From Candidatus Fermentibacter sp. (GTDB lineage Bacteria; Fermentibacterota; Fermentibacteria; Fermentibacterales; Fermentibacteraceae), in assembly GCA_030373045.1 (NCBI GenBank), contig JAUCPW010000060.1:57493-121492 (forward strand): DNA of 64,000 nt. The letters run 5' to 3'. Position numbers and translations under genes: made by a program. Below the pieces are notes generated by a model. The model was not told where the DNA came from. It saw only the letters and a program-made list of their open reading frames with translations, and did no database searches. Positions 50,746 to 59,581 of the stretch are shown one piece after another; the stretch's first letter is position 1; the number at the start of each line of letters is the position of its first letter.

Positions 50746-51426
50746 CTACACCTCTGTGGACTGCTCGAGCCAGGCCACGTTGGAAACGCCGTCGAGGGCC
50801 CTGATCTCCTCCAGGAATGCAAGGGGATCGAACCTCCTGACGAAGTGGAGGTGGAAGATGAGCACGAAGCCGTCATCGGAGACGTCCATCTCCATGTCCA
50901 TGGTCTTGAGCCCCCTGGAACCCAGGATCGCATTCACCCTGCCCGCTATGGCCGACGGCATGGGGCCGGCCCTGCAGATGATCCTGAGGACCCTCTGCCT
51001 GTTCCTCGGGATGTGCTCCTCGAGCACCGAGAGGATCGAGAGCACCGCCAGCGTGAAGACGGTCACGGCGAGAACCGGTACGGTCAGGCCGAACGCGGAT
51101 GCGATCCCCGTGCCGGCGGCGACCCAGATGCACGCAGCCGTCGTGAGGCCCCTGATCATGTCGCGCGTGCGCAGGATGGCCCCGGCCCCGATGAAGCCGA
51201 TGCCCGTGACGATCCCGGCGGCAATCCTGGTGGGATCGGACCCTGCGGGCAGTCCTCCGGGGGCCAGGGCGGCCATCCCCGAAAGCGCCATCAGCGCGGA
51301 TCCCGTGGAGACGAGGATGTGGGTCCTGAGACCGGCAGGCCTGCCGTGGATCTGGCGCTCCAGGCCCAGAAGGGCGCCCGAGAGCGCGGCCAGCATGATC
51401 CTCGACAGGATCAGGGAGTCATCCAT
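50746..51426 (-). CDS. MgtC/SapB-family membrane protein
   Basis: This encodes 226 residues from the ATG at 51426 with AGGAGG 9 bases upstream. The conserved N-terminal membrane domain reads LSGALLGLERQIHGRPAGLRTHILV, TGIGFIGAGAILR and RGLTTAACIWVAAGTGIASAFG, all MgtC signatures. A C-terminal soluble ACT-like domain of about 75 residues follows (DGFVLIFHLHFVRRFDPLAFL). MgtC proteins act in magnesium stress and modulate ATP synthase or phosphate uptake in some pathogens. It lies between the histidine kinase and the patatin gene on the same strand. Confidence 0.92.
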   Translation of the reverse strand: MDDSLILSRIMLAALSGALLGLERQIHGRPAGLRTHILVSTGSALMALSGMAALAPGGLPAGSDPTRIAAGIVTGIGFIGAGAILRTRDMIRGLTTAACIWVAAGTGIASAFGLTVPVLAVTVFTLAVLSILSVLEEHIPRNRQRVLRIICRAGPMPSAIAGRVNAILGSRGLKTMDMEMDVSDDGFVLIFHLHFVRRFDPLAFLEEIRALDGVSNVAWLEQSTEV

Positions 51427-51437
51427 CCAGCCGCCTC

Positions 51438-53657
51438 CTATGGCTGGCCCGACGGCCTCATGGAGGCGACGAGCCGGGTGATCTCGCTCGATATCGACTC
51501 GGGCGGGTAGGGCTTCCTGAGGAAGCCGGCGCCGGGCCTCGACTTCAGGAAGCTGCTCACGTCCGCGGGGATCTCGTATCCGCTGGTGAAGAGCACGGCC
51601 ATGGAGGGCCACCTCTCGCTGCACACCATCGCGACGTCGAGGGAGGGCCCCGCGAAAGTGCCGAGGTCGAGTATCAGCAGGTCGAAGCTCTCGTGGTCGA
51701 GCACTGCCAGAGCCTCCTCGCCGGAAGAGGCTTCCACGGCCCTGAACCCGAAGTGCTGGAGGATCCTGGCGGCCGTCTCCCTCACGATGATCTCGCTCTC
51801 GGCTATGAGCACGGAGATGTCGCTCCTCGAAGCGGCCTGCGCGAGGGCATCCGCCATCCTCTGCGCGGCGGGCAGCAGCATCCTTATGACCGTTCCGCGC
51901 TGATCCGGCGAGAAGACGAGCACGCCCTTCATCACCCGCACGGCCTGCTGCACCGCCGCCATCCCCGCTCCGTAGAGCTTCTCGATCTCGTACGGGTCGG
52001 ACTCGGAAGTCGAGAGCGACCGCTGGAGGCCCACGGGGAGCAGGGTGCCATCGGAGATGCAGATGCTGACGCAGTGTATGCCGCAGAGGTTCCTGCACTG
52101 GCCGGCGAACCTCGGATCGGAGGAGGGGTCGGGTACATCCTCCACCCACAGCTTGATCCTGCCCGAGCCCTGGAGGGCTCCGGAGGACCGCAGAGCCATG
52201 TTGTAGATGGTCTGGCGGAAGAGGGAACGGTCGGCGATCACGCTCGGCAGCACACCCTTGAGGTTGACCTCCAGGGAGATGGATCTCGGCAGCACGCTCC
52301 TGAGGGCCTCGGTGGTCTCCTCCAGCTCCCGCACGGGATCGAGCGGCACCGCCCTGCTCTCCGTGAGCCCCGCGCTGTGGAAGAGCTCCTCCGAGATGGC
52401 GGAGGCCCGCTCGGTGGCGTTCAGTATGGCCTCGTACCTCTGCCTGTCGGGATTTCCCGGGTCGTGCACCGCCTCGCCGAGGGACGCGGCCCCGATGATG
52501 CTGGACAGGAGGTTGCTCAGATCGTGCGAGAAGCCCCTCACCATGGCAGCGAGGATGGCGTAGCTGTTGACGGCCATCTCCCGCTCCATGAGCCTTTCCT
52601 TCTCCTTCTTGAGGTTCTCGGCCTCCGTGACGTCGGTCAGGATCGCCAGCCAGGCAGGGCCGCCCGGGTCGGCTCCAGCGGGGGTGACGGAGATCCTGAG
52701 GTATCTCGGAGGCCCGGTGGCCTGGTCGACTTTCAGCGGCAGGCTCCTCGTGCTCCACTCTCCTGGATCCGGGCGGAGGGCAGCCCTCTCGGCCGGGCCG
52801 AAGCACGGAAGGGTCCTCATGCTCTGCCCCATGAAGTCCTCGGGTCTGCCGTCGAACAGGTTCGCGGCTGACTCGTTGAGGGCCTTCATCACGGCGGACC
52901 CGTCCATCAGGATCATGCCCGCGGTTCCGCGGGAGGATTTCACCGCCCCGGCGAGGATCCTGAAGGCTTCCTGGGGCTCCGGCCGGACCGATGGCGATTC
53001 GACGGGCGCATGGGGGGCGTAGAGTTCGAAGGAGTCGAGTTCCCTGCGCCTCGTGAAGAAGGAGATGTAGAGCAGGAAGATCACGGGGGTGACGAGGGCG
53101 AGGGAGAGGATGAAGAGCCCGGGTATCGACTCCCTGCGGAATCTGTCGAGTGCGATCTGCGAGAGGGGGATCCTGGCCGAGGCCACGGCGACGGCCACCG
53201 GAGAGCCAGCTCCGGGGCATTCGATCACGGCGCTGCTCAGGATGTCCCCTTCGCGCCTGGAGAGGGACGTTCCGGCCATGAAGGCTTCCATCGCGATAGG
53301 ATCGACCCGCGTGCCTCCGGGAAAGCTGACGGTACCGGGCGGCAGCACGTAGACGAGTGCGCTCTCCAGGCCGGAGCCCGCCTGCTGGCCGGCTTCGAGC
53401 GAGAGCACGATCATGCCCGAGGAATCGAGGGAGAGCGTGTCGAGGACGGCAGCGTGCCTGCCGCCGGAAACTGCCGAGCTGGCCAGGGCGGTGGCCCGCC
53501 CGGAGAGGAGCTGCTCCGTTTCGGCCGTGGCCTTCTCGAGGTCGGCTCCGACCTGCACGGCCGCCGCGGCCAGTATCACCGCCACCGCGGCGAGGGCCAC
53601 GGTGAAGGGGAAGACGAACCGGACCGGATCCCTCCCGGTGAGGCTGGATCTCTTCAT
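51438..53657 (-). CDS. Hybrid sensor histidine kinase with partly degenerate ATPase domain
   Basis: This encodes 739 residues from the ATG at 53657 with GGAGGG upstream. It has two transmembrane helices (FVFPFTVALAAVAVILAAAAV; GLFILSLALVTPVIFLLYISF) bounding a periplasmic sensor of about 160 residues. A PAS domain (about 265-370), HisKA with the phospho-His in RGFSHDLSNLLSSIIG, a HATPase_c domain and a C-terminal receiver follow. The receiver keeps the phospho-Asp (DLLILDLG), Thr (VLFTSGY) and Lys (LRKPY), but its acidic pair reads AESE. In the ATPase domain the N-box is YNMALRSSG and the G1 box SDGTLLP, which lacks the second Gly, while the LYGAGM G2 box remains. Kinase activity may be reduced. 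No partner regulator is adjacent. Confidence 0.85.
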   Translation of the reverse strand: MKRSSLTGRDPVRFVFPFTVALAAVAVILAAAAVQVGADLEKATAETEQLLSGRATALASSAVSGGRHAAVLDTLSLDSSGMIVLSLEAGQQAGSGLESALVYVLPPGTVSFPGGTRVDPIAMEAFMAGTSLSRREGDILSSAVIECPGAGSPVAVAVASARIPLSQIALDRFRRESIPGLFILSLALVTPVIFLLYISFFTRRRELDSFELYAPHAPVESPSVRPEPQEAFRILAGAVKSSRGTAGMILMDGSAVMKALNESAANLFDGRPEDFMGQSMRTLPCFGPAERAALRPDPGEWSTRSLPLKVDQATGPPRYLRISVTPAGADPGGPAWLAILTDVTEAENLKKEKERLMEREMAVNSYAILAAMVRGFSHDLSNLLSSIIGAASLGEAVHDPGNPDRQRYEAILNATERASAISEELFHSAGLTESRAVPLDPVRELEETTEALRSVLPRSISLEVNLKGVLPSVIADRSLFRQTIYNMALRSSGALQGSGRIKLWVEDVPDPSSDPRFAGQCRNLCGIHCVSICISDGTLLPVGLQRSLSTSESDPYEIEKLYGAGMAAVQQAVRVMKGVLVFSPDQRGTVIRMLLPAAQRMADALAQAASRSDISVLIAESEIIVRETAARILQHFGFRAVEASSGEEALAVLDHESFDLLILDLGTFAGPSLDVAMVCSERWPSMAVLFTSGYEIPADVSSFLKSRPGAGFLRKPYPPESISSEITRLVASMRPSGQP

Positions 53658-53730
53658 CGACCCTCCGAGTGCGCCTGTTTCAGTGAGAATACTGTCGGGA
53701 GGGCCACGGTGCAACTCCCGCCCCGTGAAA

Positions 53731-53759
53731 TTGACGGTGAGCATGCACATTCCGATATA
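53731..53759 (+). promoter_or_regulatory. Promoter for the tyrosine recombinase gene
   Basis: TTGACG at 53731 and GATATA at 53754 are separated by exactly 17 bases. The site lies about 55 bases upstream of the ATG at 53813 in the divergent region shared with the histidine kinase. Confidence 0.55.
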
Positions 53760-53812
53760 TCACGACGAGGATATGCAAATCAATGCATGCACCTAGCCGG
53801 ATGGAGGCCGGG

Positions 53813-54667
53813 ATGACCGGCGTCATGGGTCCAGACGATATCCGCCAGGCGCTGAGGCTGGACGGCAAGAGCCAGGGAACCGCGGCCAGCTATGTCTCGC
53901 ACATCAGGCACCTCCTGCAGCACTTCGGGGACGGCGCGGCGGAGGCTGACGAGGCGGATGTCCGCGGCTACTTCACCGATCTCATCGCACAGGGCAGGTC
54001 GGCTTCCTACACCGCCCAGGCGCAGAGCGCCATAAGGTTCTACTACACCAGGATCGCTGGAAGGACCGACCCTCTCGCGGGAATGGGGTCGAGGGGGGCC
54101 GAGGCCGTCGAGAGGGTGCTCTCCCGCCTCGAGGTGGCATCCCTTCTCGAAGCGGTCGAACAGCCCGTCTACAGGCTGGCGCTCACGCTCATGTACTCCT
54201 CCGGGCTCAGGTCCGGCGAGGCGTGCTGCCTGAGGAGGAGGAACGTCGACACCGAAAAGATGCTGATCCGCGTCAACGACCGCGCGGGAAGGACCCTGAG
54301 GGAGACCATCCTGTCGAAGGCGAGCCTGCCCCTGCTCTTCCAGTGCCTGGCCAGGAGGGGCGACGACCAGCCTTATCTCTTCCCGGGGCGGGGCAGGACG
54401 GTCTGCGTCTCGGCCCGGACGCTGCAGAGGGTGTTCGTGGATGCGGCCTCCAGGGCCGGCGTCAGCACCGGGAGGAAGACCACGCTCAACCTTCTCCGCC
54501 ACAGCTTCGCCGTACATCTGCTCGAAGACGGCATCGACAGAAGGCTCGTCCAGGAGCTCATGGGAGTGGGGTCATCCTCGATGATGACGCCATACGTGCG
54601 GCTCGCGGGCGGGAACGCCAGGCTGCGCGTGCTGAGCCCGCTCGACCGCCTCCCGTTCATGATCTGA
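53813..54667 (+). CDS. Tyrosine recombinase/integrase-like protein with altered active site
   Basis: This encodes 284 residues from the ATG at 53813 with GGAGG upstream (an ATG at 53783 is open too). An N-terminal SAM-like core-binding domain (GTAASYVSHIRHLLQHFGD) precedes the XerC/D-type catalytic domain. Arg I is present (YSSGLRSGEACCL), as are Arg II (NLLRHSFAVHLLEDGID) and the Tyr (MMTPYVRL). The usual His of HxLR is Asn (LNLLR), the usual LGH is MGV, and the Lys of the GKGxKER hairpin aligns with Arg (AGRTLRE). It may therefore be impaired, or work in a variant way. No att or dif site was recognised nearby. Confidence 0.82.
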   Translation: MTGVMGPDDIRQALRLDGKSQGTAASYVSHIRHLLQHFGDGAAEADEADVRGYFTDLIAQGRSASYTAQAQSAIRFYYTRIAGRTDPLAGMGSRGAEAVERVLSRLEVASLLEAVEQPVYRLALTLMYSSGLRSGEACCLRRRNVDTEKMLIRVNDRAGRTLRETILSKASLPLLFQCLARRGDDQPYLFPGRGRTVCVSARTLQRVFVDAASRAGVSTGRKTTLNLLRHSFAVHLLEDGIDRRLVQELMGVGSSSMMTPYVRLAGGNARLRVLSPLDRLPFMI

Positions 54668-54688
54668 GCAGAGCATCACGACAAAGCC

Positions 54689-54714
54689 GAGGGGCGGCCC
54701 TGCGGCCGCCCCTC
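54689..54714. terminator. Bidirectional terminator hairpin
   Basis: A perfect 11-bp stem, GAGGGGCGGCC / GGCCGCCCCTC, around loop CTGC lies between the convergent recombinase (stop 54667) and the FadL-type gene (stop 54733). Confidence 0.75.
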
Positions 54715-54732
54715 TCCTGATCGTGCCCGGTG

Positions 54733-56034
54733 TCAGTAGGTGGGTATGCTGAGCCCGGCTCCGAGGCCGAAGTACCAGATGTCCTTGTTGTACCTCGAAT
54801 CCTCGTAGACTCCGGCGCCCTCGCCCTCGACGCAGAACAGGTTCGCCACCGAGGCGGTGATCCCGAAGCCGGGGGAGGCTTCGTACCTGGCGCCGACACC
54901 GATGAAATGGGCGTCGATGCTGAACTCGAGGTCGTTGTACGTGGTGTCGCTGCCGCCGAGATCCGAGTACAGGTATCCCGTGCTCAGGTCGAGCCTGGGC
55001 GTCGCCTCGTACTGTATCCCCAGCCCTATGTCCATCCCGTTCTCGTAGTTGTCGTCGTAGCCGTCATCCTCGCCCTGGTCGGCATTCTCGAGGAAGTAGT
55101 AGTTCATGCTCAGGCTGACGAGAGACCTCTGGCAGGGCCTGACCTCGACGCCTGCGCCGAACACGGCCGGCAGGTCGCGGCGCTGCTCGTAGCCGTCCGT
55201 GAAGGATTCGAGGCCGGGAAGGGCGGCCCAGGCGCTGGGCTCGGCTTCGGTCTCGAATTCGAGCTTCGTTGCGGTCTCATACCTCAGGGCGGCGTTTACG
55301 GAAGGGCTGAACCTGTAGTCGAGGCTCACGACGGCGCCGAAGCCCGATGCGCTCTTGTCCGCATGCAGCTCCCTCGACAGGGTGTCGATCGGGGTGCCCG
55401 TCGAGCCGTCGATGACGGTGAAGTCGCCGATCGCGTCGTATGTCTTGTCGGCCGTCACGTACCTGCCCCCGATGGATGCGGAGAAACGGTCGGAAAGCGC
55501 CACCGAGATGCCGGCGCTGCCCGAGAGGTAGTTGGATGTGGCCTCGACGCTTCCGGAGTTCATCGCCGCGAAGACGTAGGGGCTCCCGTGGATGACCTGC
55601 TCGAGGCCGGTCTCGAACAGGGGCAGGACCCTGAGCCCGTCTTCGAAGTCGAGCTTGCCGCCGCCGGCCGGCACGGTGAAGGCGCCGAATGCGGCAAGCC
55701 TGCCGGTCCTGTAGACGGCGTACAGGTTCGGCAGCACGGGGGTGGGCTCGTTCGTCTCGTATTCGACGGGTTCCGAGGCTCCCGGCGGCGTGGCCTCGAC
55801 GGTGTAGTGCTTGAACAGGGTCTGGCTGCTGACGTTGAAGTGCCATCCCTCCGGGAGGAGGCTCAGCCCGGCCGGATTGAAGCTCACGAGGTCGGCGCCC
55901 TCGGTGGAGGCGTTGCGGCTCATGATCCTGAGGAAGTCTGCGCTGCGCGACGAGATGTAGTCGATGTTGCCGGCCTGGGCGACCGATCCTGCAAGGAGCG
56001 CCAGGACTGCAGAGAGCGATACCGCGAGTTTCAA
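54733..56034 (-). CDS. FadL/TodX (OMPP1) family outer-membrane transport protein
   Basis: This encodes 433 residues from a TTG at 56034 with AAGGGGG upstream. KLAVSLSAVLALLAGSVAQAG is a signal peptide. The hatch region GADLVSFNPAGLSLLPEGW is the FadL-family signature (NPAGL), and VSSQTLFKHY follows. The rest alternates like a 14-strand barrel (VALSDRFSASIGGRYVTADK, NAALRYETATKLEFETEAE, RSLVSLSMNYYFLENAD) and ends in a short strand with terminal Tyr. The family imports hydrophobic compounds such as fatty acids or aromatics across the outer membrane. The substrate is unknown. Confidence 0.88.
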   Translation of the reverse strand: MKLAVSLSAVLALLAGSVAQAGNIDYISSRSADFLRIMSRNASTEGADLVSFNPAGLSLLPEGWHFNVSSQTLFKHYTVEATPPGASEPVEYETNEPTPVLPNLYAVYRTGRLAAFGAFTVPAGGGKLDFEDGLRVLPLFETGLEQVIHGSPYVFAAMNSGSVEATSNYLSGSAGISVALSDRFSASIGGRYVTADKTYDAIGDFTVIDGSTGTPIDTLSRELHADKSASGFGAVVSLDYRFSPSVNAALRYETATKLEFETEAEPSAWAALPGLESFTDGYEQRRDLPAVFGAGVEVRPCQRSLVSLSMNYYFLENADQGEDDGYDDNYENGMDIGLGIQYEATPRLDLSTGYLYSDLGGSDTTYNDLEFSIDAHFIGVGARYEASPGFGITASVANLFCVEGEGAGVYEDSRYNKDIWYFGLGAGLSIPTY

Positions 56035-56151
56035 GGGGACCCCCTTCCCTGGAACTGCCCGTGTCTGGACTACGACGGAACCCGCTTCCCCGTTCCTGTC
56101 CTGCCGCCCCGGAATGCGGCGGGGACGGCTTCCGCCGCCCCCGCCCCCCGC

Positions 56152-57927
56152 TCAGTCCCTCGGGTGGTAGTGGGTGTGGAGCAGCTCGTGCGACTTGTGC
56201 CCCAGCGGCTCCTTCAGGTATTCCGCATACAGGAGCTGGACTTCGGGATTGTCATGCGACTTGCGTACCGGAAGCGCGCAGTCCTCGGCATAGATGGCCT
56301 CGCAGCGCTTCTGTCTGACCTCGGGGTTGGTGGGTATCGGCTGTCCGCCTCCGCCCAGGCATCCGCCGGGGCACGCCATCACCTCTATGAAGTGGTAGTC
56401 GGCTTCGCCGGCGGCCACCTTCTCCATCAGCTTCCTGGCGTTGACCAGCCCGTGGGCGACAGCGACCTTGACCGTGACGCCCTTCAGGAACTCCCAGCCC
56501 GGGGCCATGCTCTCGGGCAGGGTGATCGCCGCCTCCTTGATGCCTTCGAATCCGCGCACCGGCTTGATCTCGAGGTTCCGGAACGGCACGGGCGAGCCCG
56601 TGACGACCTCGTAGGCAGTCCTCAGGGCGGCCTCCATCACGCCGCCGGTCGCGCCGAAGATCACGGCTGCTCCCGACGACGCGCCCATCCATCTGTCGAA
56701 CTGCTGCTCGGGGATGTGCTCGAAGTCTATCCCGGCCTCGCGGATCATCCTGGCGAGCTCGCGGGTCGTGAGGACGTAGTCGACGTCCTTGAATCCGCTG
56801 GAATTCATCTCGGGCCTGTCCTTCTCGAACTTCTTGGCCGTGCAGGGCATGATGGAGACGGTGACGATCCTCGCGGGTTCGACACCCTCCTTCTGCGCCA
56901 GGTACGTCTTCGCCAGGGAGCCGAACATCTGCTGCGGGCTCTTGCAGGTGGAGACGTTGGGCAGCAGGGAATGGAAGTTGTGCTCGATGAACTTGATCCA
57001 GCCCGGCGAACAGCTCGTGATCATGGGCAGGGCGACGTCCTTGCGGCCCTCCACCACGACCTTCCTGAGTCTGGAGAGCAGCTCGTTGCCCTCTTCGATG
57101 ATGGTGAGGTCGGCAGTGAAGTCCGTGTCCAGGACGCGGTCGAAGCCCAGCGCCTTCATCGCGGCCACCATCTGGCCGGTGTTCCGGCCGGTGGGCAGGC
57201 CGAGGGCCTCGGCGATCCCGACCCTGACGGCCGGGGCGGTCTGGGCGACCACGAACGTGTTCGGATCCTCGATGGCGGCCCAGACCTCCTTCATCTCGGA
57301 CTTCTCGTACAGCGCGCCGGTCGGGCAGCGGTTGATGCACTGCCCGCACATGGTGCACTCGACGCCCGAGAGCCCCCTGTCGGCGAAGGTGGCGATGTGC
57401 ACGTCGGCCGAGCGCTCCATGGGCTTGATCACGGAGACGCTCTGGAGCTCGTCGCACGTCCTGACGCAGCGGGTGCACATGATGCACCTGCTGTTGTCTC
57501 GCATCACGCTGGGGCTCGCCTCGACCACGGATGTGGGCTTGGGAGTGGTCTGGAACCGGTTCATGTCGATGCCCATGTCCTCGGCGATGGTCTGCAGCTC
57601 GCAGTTGCCGTTCCGCACGCACTCGGGACAGTTGGAGTTGTGCCTGGCGAGGAGCAGCTCCATCACCGTGCGGCGGGCCTTCCTGACCCTCGTGCTGCCG
57701 GTCCTGATCACCATGTTGGGCGCGACCGGAGTCGAGCACGATGTCTGAAGGGTCTTCCACCCCTCGACCTCGACGAGGCAGATGCGGCAGTTGCCGGCGA
57801 TGGTCAGGTCGGGATGGTAGCACAGGGTCGGGACATGGATGCCGGCCGCCTTGCAGGCGTCCAGGATCGTCACGCCCTCGCGGACGCTCATCTCCCTGCC
57901 GTCGATGTGTATCGTGACGTTCGGCAT
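56152..57927 (-). CDS. hydA: [FeFe]-hydrogenase catalytic subunit (HydA-type)
   Basis: This encodes 591 residues. The N-terminal [2Fe-2S] domain reads CYHPDLTIAGNCRICLVEVEG, then comes a His/Cys-ligated [4Fe-4S] site (HNSNCPECVRNGNCEL), two [4Fe-4S] motifs (CIMCTRCVRTCDE and CTMCGQCINRCPTGAL), and the H-cluster: L1 TSCSPGW (about 303), L2 MPCTAKKFE (about 359) and L3 ACPGGCLGGGGQP (about 516). It catalyses reversible proton reduction to H2 in the cytoplasm. The maturases HydEFG are not in the window. It is the last gene of the receiver-hydC-hydB-hydA set. Confidence 0.96.
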   Translation of the reverse strand: MPNVTIHIDGREMSVREGVTILDACKAAGIHVPTLCYHPDLTIAGNCRICLVEVEGWKTLQTSCSTPVAPNMVIRTGSTRVRKARRTVMELLLARHNSNCPECVRNGNCELQTIAEDMGIDMNRFQTTPKPTSVVEASPSVMRDNSRCIMCTRCVRTCDELQSVSVIKPMERSADVHIATFADRGLSGVECTMCGQCINRCPTGALYEKSEMKEVWAAIEDPNTFVVAQTAPAVRVGIAEALGLPTGRNTGQMVAAMKALGFDRVLDTDFTADLTIIEEGNELLSRLRKVVVEGRKDVALPMITSCSPGWIKFIEHNFHSLLPNVSTCKSPQQMFGSLAKTYLAQKEGVEPARIVTVSIMPCTAKKFEKDRPEMNSSGFKDVDYVLTTRELARMIREAGIDFEHIPEQQFDRWMGASSGAAVIFGATGGVMEAALRTAYEVVTGSPVPFRNLEIKPVRGFEGIKEAAITLPESMAPGWEFLKGVTVKVAVAHGLVNARKLMEKVAAGEADYHFIEVMACPGGCLGGGGQPIPTNPEVRQKRCEAIYAEDCALPVRKSHDNPEVQLLYAEYLKEPLGHKSHELLHTHYHPRD

Positions 57928-57928
57928 G

Positions 57929-59107
57929 TCAGTTCCCCCCCTGTCCGTCCGCCTTCAGGACGAACCGGTTTACTATGTCGACGAAGCAGTTCGAGGAGGT
58001 CTGGCCGAAGCCGCACTTGCTGCCCTGCTTCATGGTCTCGGCGAGGTCGAGGTAGGGAGCGAGAGCCTCCCTGCCCGACAGGGAGCCGGCCCGGATCGCA
58101 TGCACTGCGTCGAGGAGCCTGCTGTTGCCCTCCCTGCACGGGGTGCACTGGCCGCAGGACTCGTGCACGAAGAACTCCATGAAGTTCTCGAGCACGCCCA
58201 GCATGTCGCGGGACCTGTCGAAGACTATGACGCTGCCGCCGGGGGGCAGGTCGCGGAACGAGAGCACGCGGTCGCGGTCGGTGCCGGGTATCGTCTTGCC
58301 GCTGGCCCCGCCGACCTGCACGGCCTGAACGTCGACGGCACCAGCGAGGTCGAGCAGGTCGCCGATCTTCGAGCCCATCGCGAGCTCGTAGACGCCCGGC
58401 CTCTCGACGTCGCCGGAGATGCTGAAGAGCTTTGTGCCCGAGTCGCCGCCCTCGCCGAGGGCCAGGAACCAGTCGGCCCCGTTGAGGATGATGTGCGGCA
58501 CCGCTATGAACGTCTCGACGTTGTTTATGATGGTGGGGCAGCCGCGGAAGCCGCTGTTGACAGGGTAGGGCGGCTTGTTGCGGGGCTCGCCCCTGCGGCC
58601 CTCCATGCTCTCGAGCAGGGCGGTCTCCTCGCCGCACACGTAGGCGCCGGCGCCCTTGCGGATCTCGACGTCGAAGGAGAACTTCCCGCCCATGATCCCC
58701 TTGCCGAGCAGGCCGGCCTGCCTGAGGCGCGAGGCGGCCTCCTCGATCACGGGGACGAGGTACGGGTACTCTGCGCGGAGGTAGATCAGGCCGGTATCGG
58801 CGCCGATCGCATACCCTGCTATGGCCATGCCCTCGAGCAGGCGGTCGGCGTACTTCTCGATGAGGATCCTGTCCTTGAAGGTGCCGGGCTCGCCTTCGTC
58901 GGCGTTGCACACGACGTACTTCTGCGCACCCGACGCACCGCCGGCCAGGACCCACTTCACGCCGGCCGGGAAGCCGGCGCCGCCGCGGCCCTGGAGCTTG
59001 GCGTTCCTGACCTCGAATGCGACGTCCGCGGACGTCATGGATGCGGCCTTGCGCAGCGCGCTGCCGAGTTCAGGCTGATTCGCGGAGAGGAGCACTTCCT
59101 TCTTCAT
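57929..59107 (-). CDS. hydB: NADH-binding hydrogenase subunit (HydB/NuoF-like), short form
   Basis: This encodes 392 residues. It has the FMN/NADH core (LQGRGGAGFPAGVKW, CNADEGEPGTFKDR, GAGAYVCGEETALLESMEG, RNKPPYP) and the [4Fe-4S] site ESCGQCTPCREG with a further Cys in GSKCGFG. Bifurcating HydB subunits such as that of Thermotoga carry an extra N-terminal thioredoxin-like [2Fe-2S] domain and a C-terminal two-cluster ferredoxin domain. Both are absent here, because the protein starts almost at the FMN fold and ends after NCFVDIVNRFVLKADG. That resembles NADH-linked, non-bifurcating enzymes. It follows hydC by 9 bases. Confidence 0.94.
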   Translation of the reverse strand: MKKEVLLSANQPELGSALRKAASMTSADVAFEVRNAKLQGRGGAGFPAGVKWVLAGGASGAQKYVVCNADEGEPGTFKDRILIEKYADRLLEGMAIAGYAIGADTGLIYLRAEYPYLVPVIEEAASRLRQAGLLGKGIMGGKFSFDVEIRKGAGAYVCGEETALLESMEGRRGEPRNKPPYPVNSGFRGCPTIINNVETFIAVPHIILNGADWFLALGEGGDSGTKLFSISGDVERPGVYELAMGSKIGDLLDLAGAVDVQAVQVGGASGKTIPGTDRDRVLSFRDLPPGGSVIVFDRSRDMLGVLENFMEFFVHESCGQCTPCREGNSRLLDAVHAIRAGSLSGREALAPYLDLAETMKQGSKCGFGQTSSNCFVDIVNRFVLKADGQGGN

Positions 59108-59116
59108 GTTCCCTCC

Positions 59117-59581
59117 CTACTTCAGCCCGCGGACGATCTCGCAGGCCATCTCGGGGGTGAGCCTGGAGTGCGGGGTGTCGTCCACCAGCATGGCGGGGCT
59201 CTGATCGCAGAGCCCTATGCAGCTCGTGGTTTCGAGTGTGATCCTGCCGTCGGACGTGGTCTGGCCCGCGGCGATGCCGAGATCCTTCTCCAGGGCTGCC
59301 AGTATCCCGGCCGAGCCCTTCATGGAGCAGCTGATGGTCCTGCAGAGCCTGACGAGGTGCCGGCCCCTGGGCTTCGATGAGATGAAGGAATAGAAGGTGG
59401 CCACGCTCTGGACCTCGGCCGAGCTCACCCTGCAGCACTTCGCGATGGCGGCCATCGCCTCCTCGGAAACGCTGCCGAGTTCCCTGTCCACGTCGGTCAG
59501 GAGGCGGAGGACAGCCTCCTGGTTCCTGCCGTATCTGGCGGCCCCCTCTTCGATGATCTGGCTGACCGGACGGCCTGACAC
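59117..59581 (-). CDS. hydC: Thioredoxin-like [2Fe-2S] hydrogenase subunit (HydC/NuoE-like)
   Basis: This encodes 154 residues. The NuoE fold shows a helical N-terminus (VLRLLTDVDRELGSVSEEAMAAIAK) and VQSVATFYSFISSKPRGRHLVRLCRTISC. The C-terminal cluster motif is ETTSCIGLCDQSPAMLVDD, giving the four [2Fe-2S] Cys residues (CxxxxC and CxxxC). It passes electrons between NADH-linked HydB and HydA. The GTG at 59581 overlaps the stop of the upstream receiver gene. Confidence 0.93.
   Translation of the reverse strand: MSGRPVSQIIEEGAARYGRNQEAVLRLLTDVDRELGSVSEEAMAAIAKCCRVSSAEVQSVATFYSFISSKPRGRHLVRLCRTISCSMKGSAGILAALEKDLGIAAGQTTSDGRITLETTSCIGLCDQSPAMLVDDTPHSRLTPEMACEIVRGLK

Noticed and set aside
54730..58182. 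1150-codon plus-strand frame spanning the FadL-type and hydA genes
   Set aside because: It runs antisense over two unmistakable genes. Long antisense frames are expected at this GC content.
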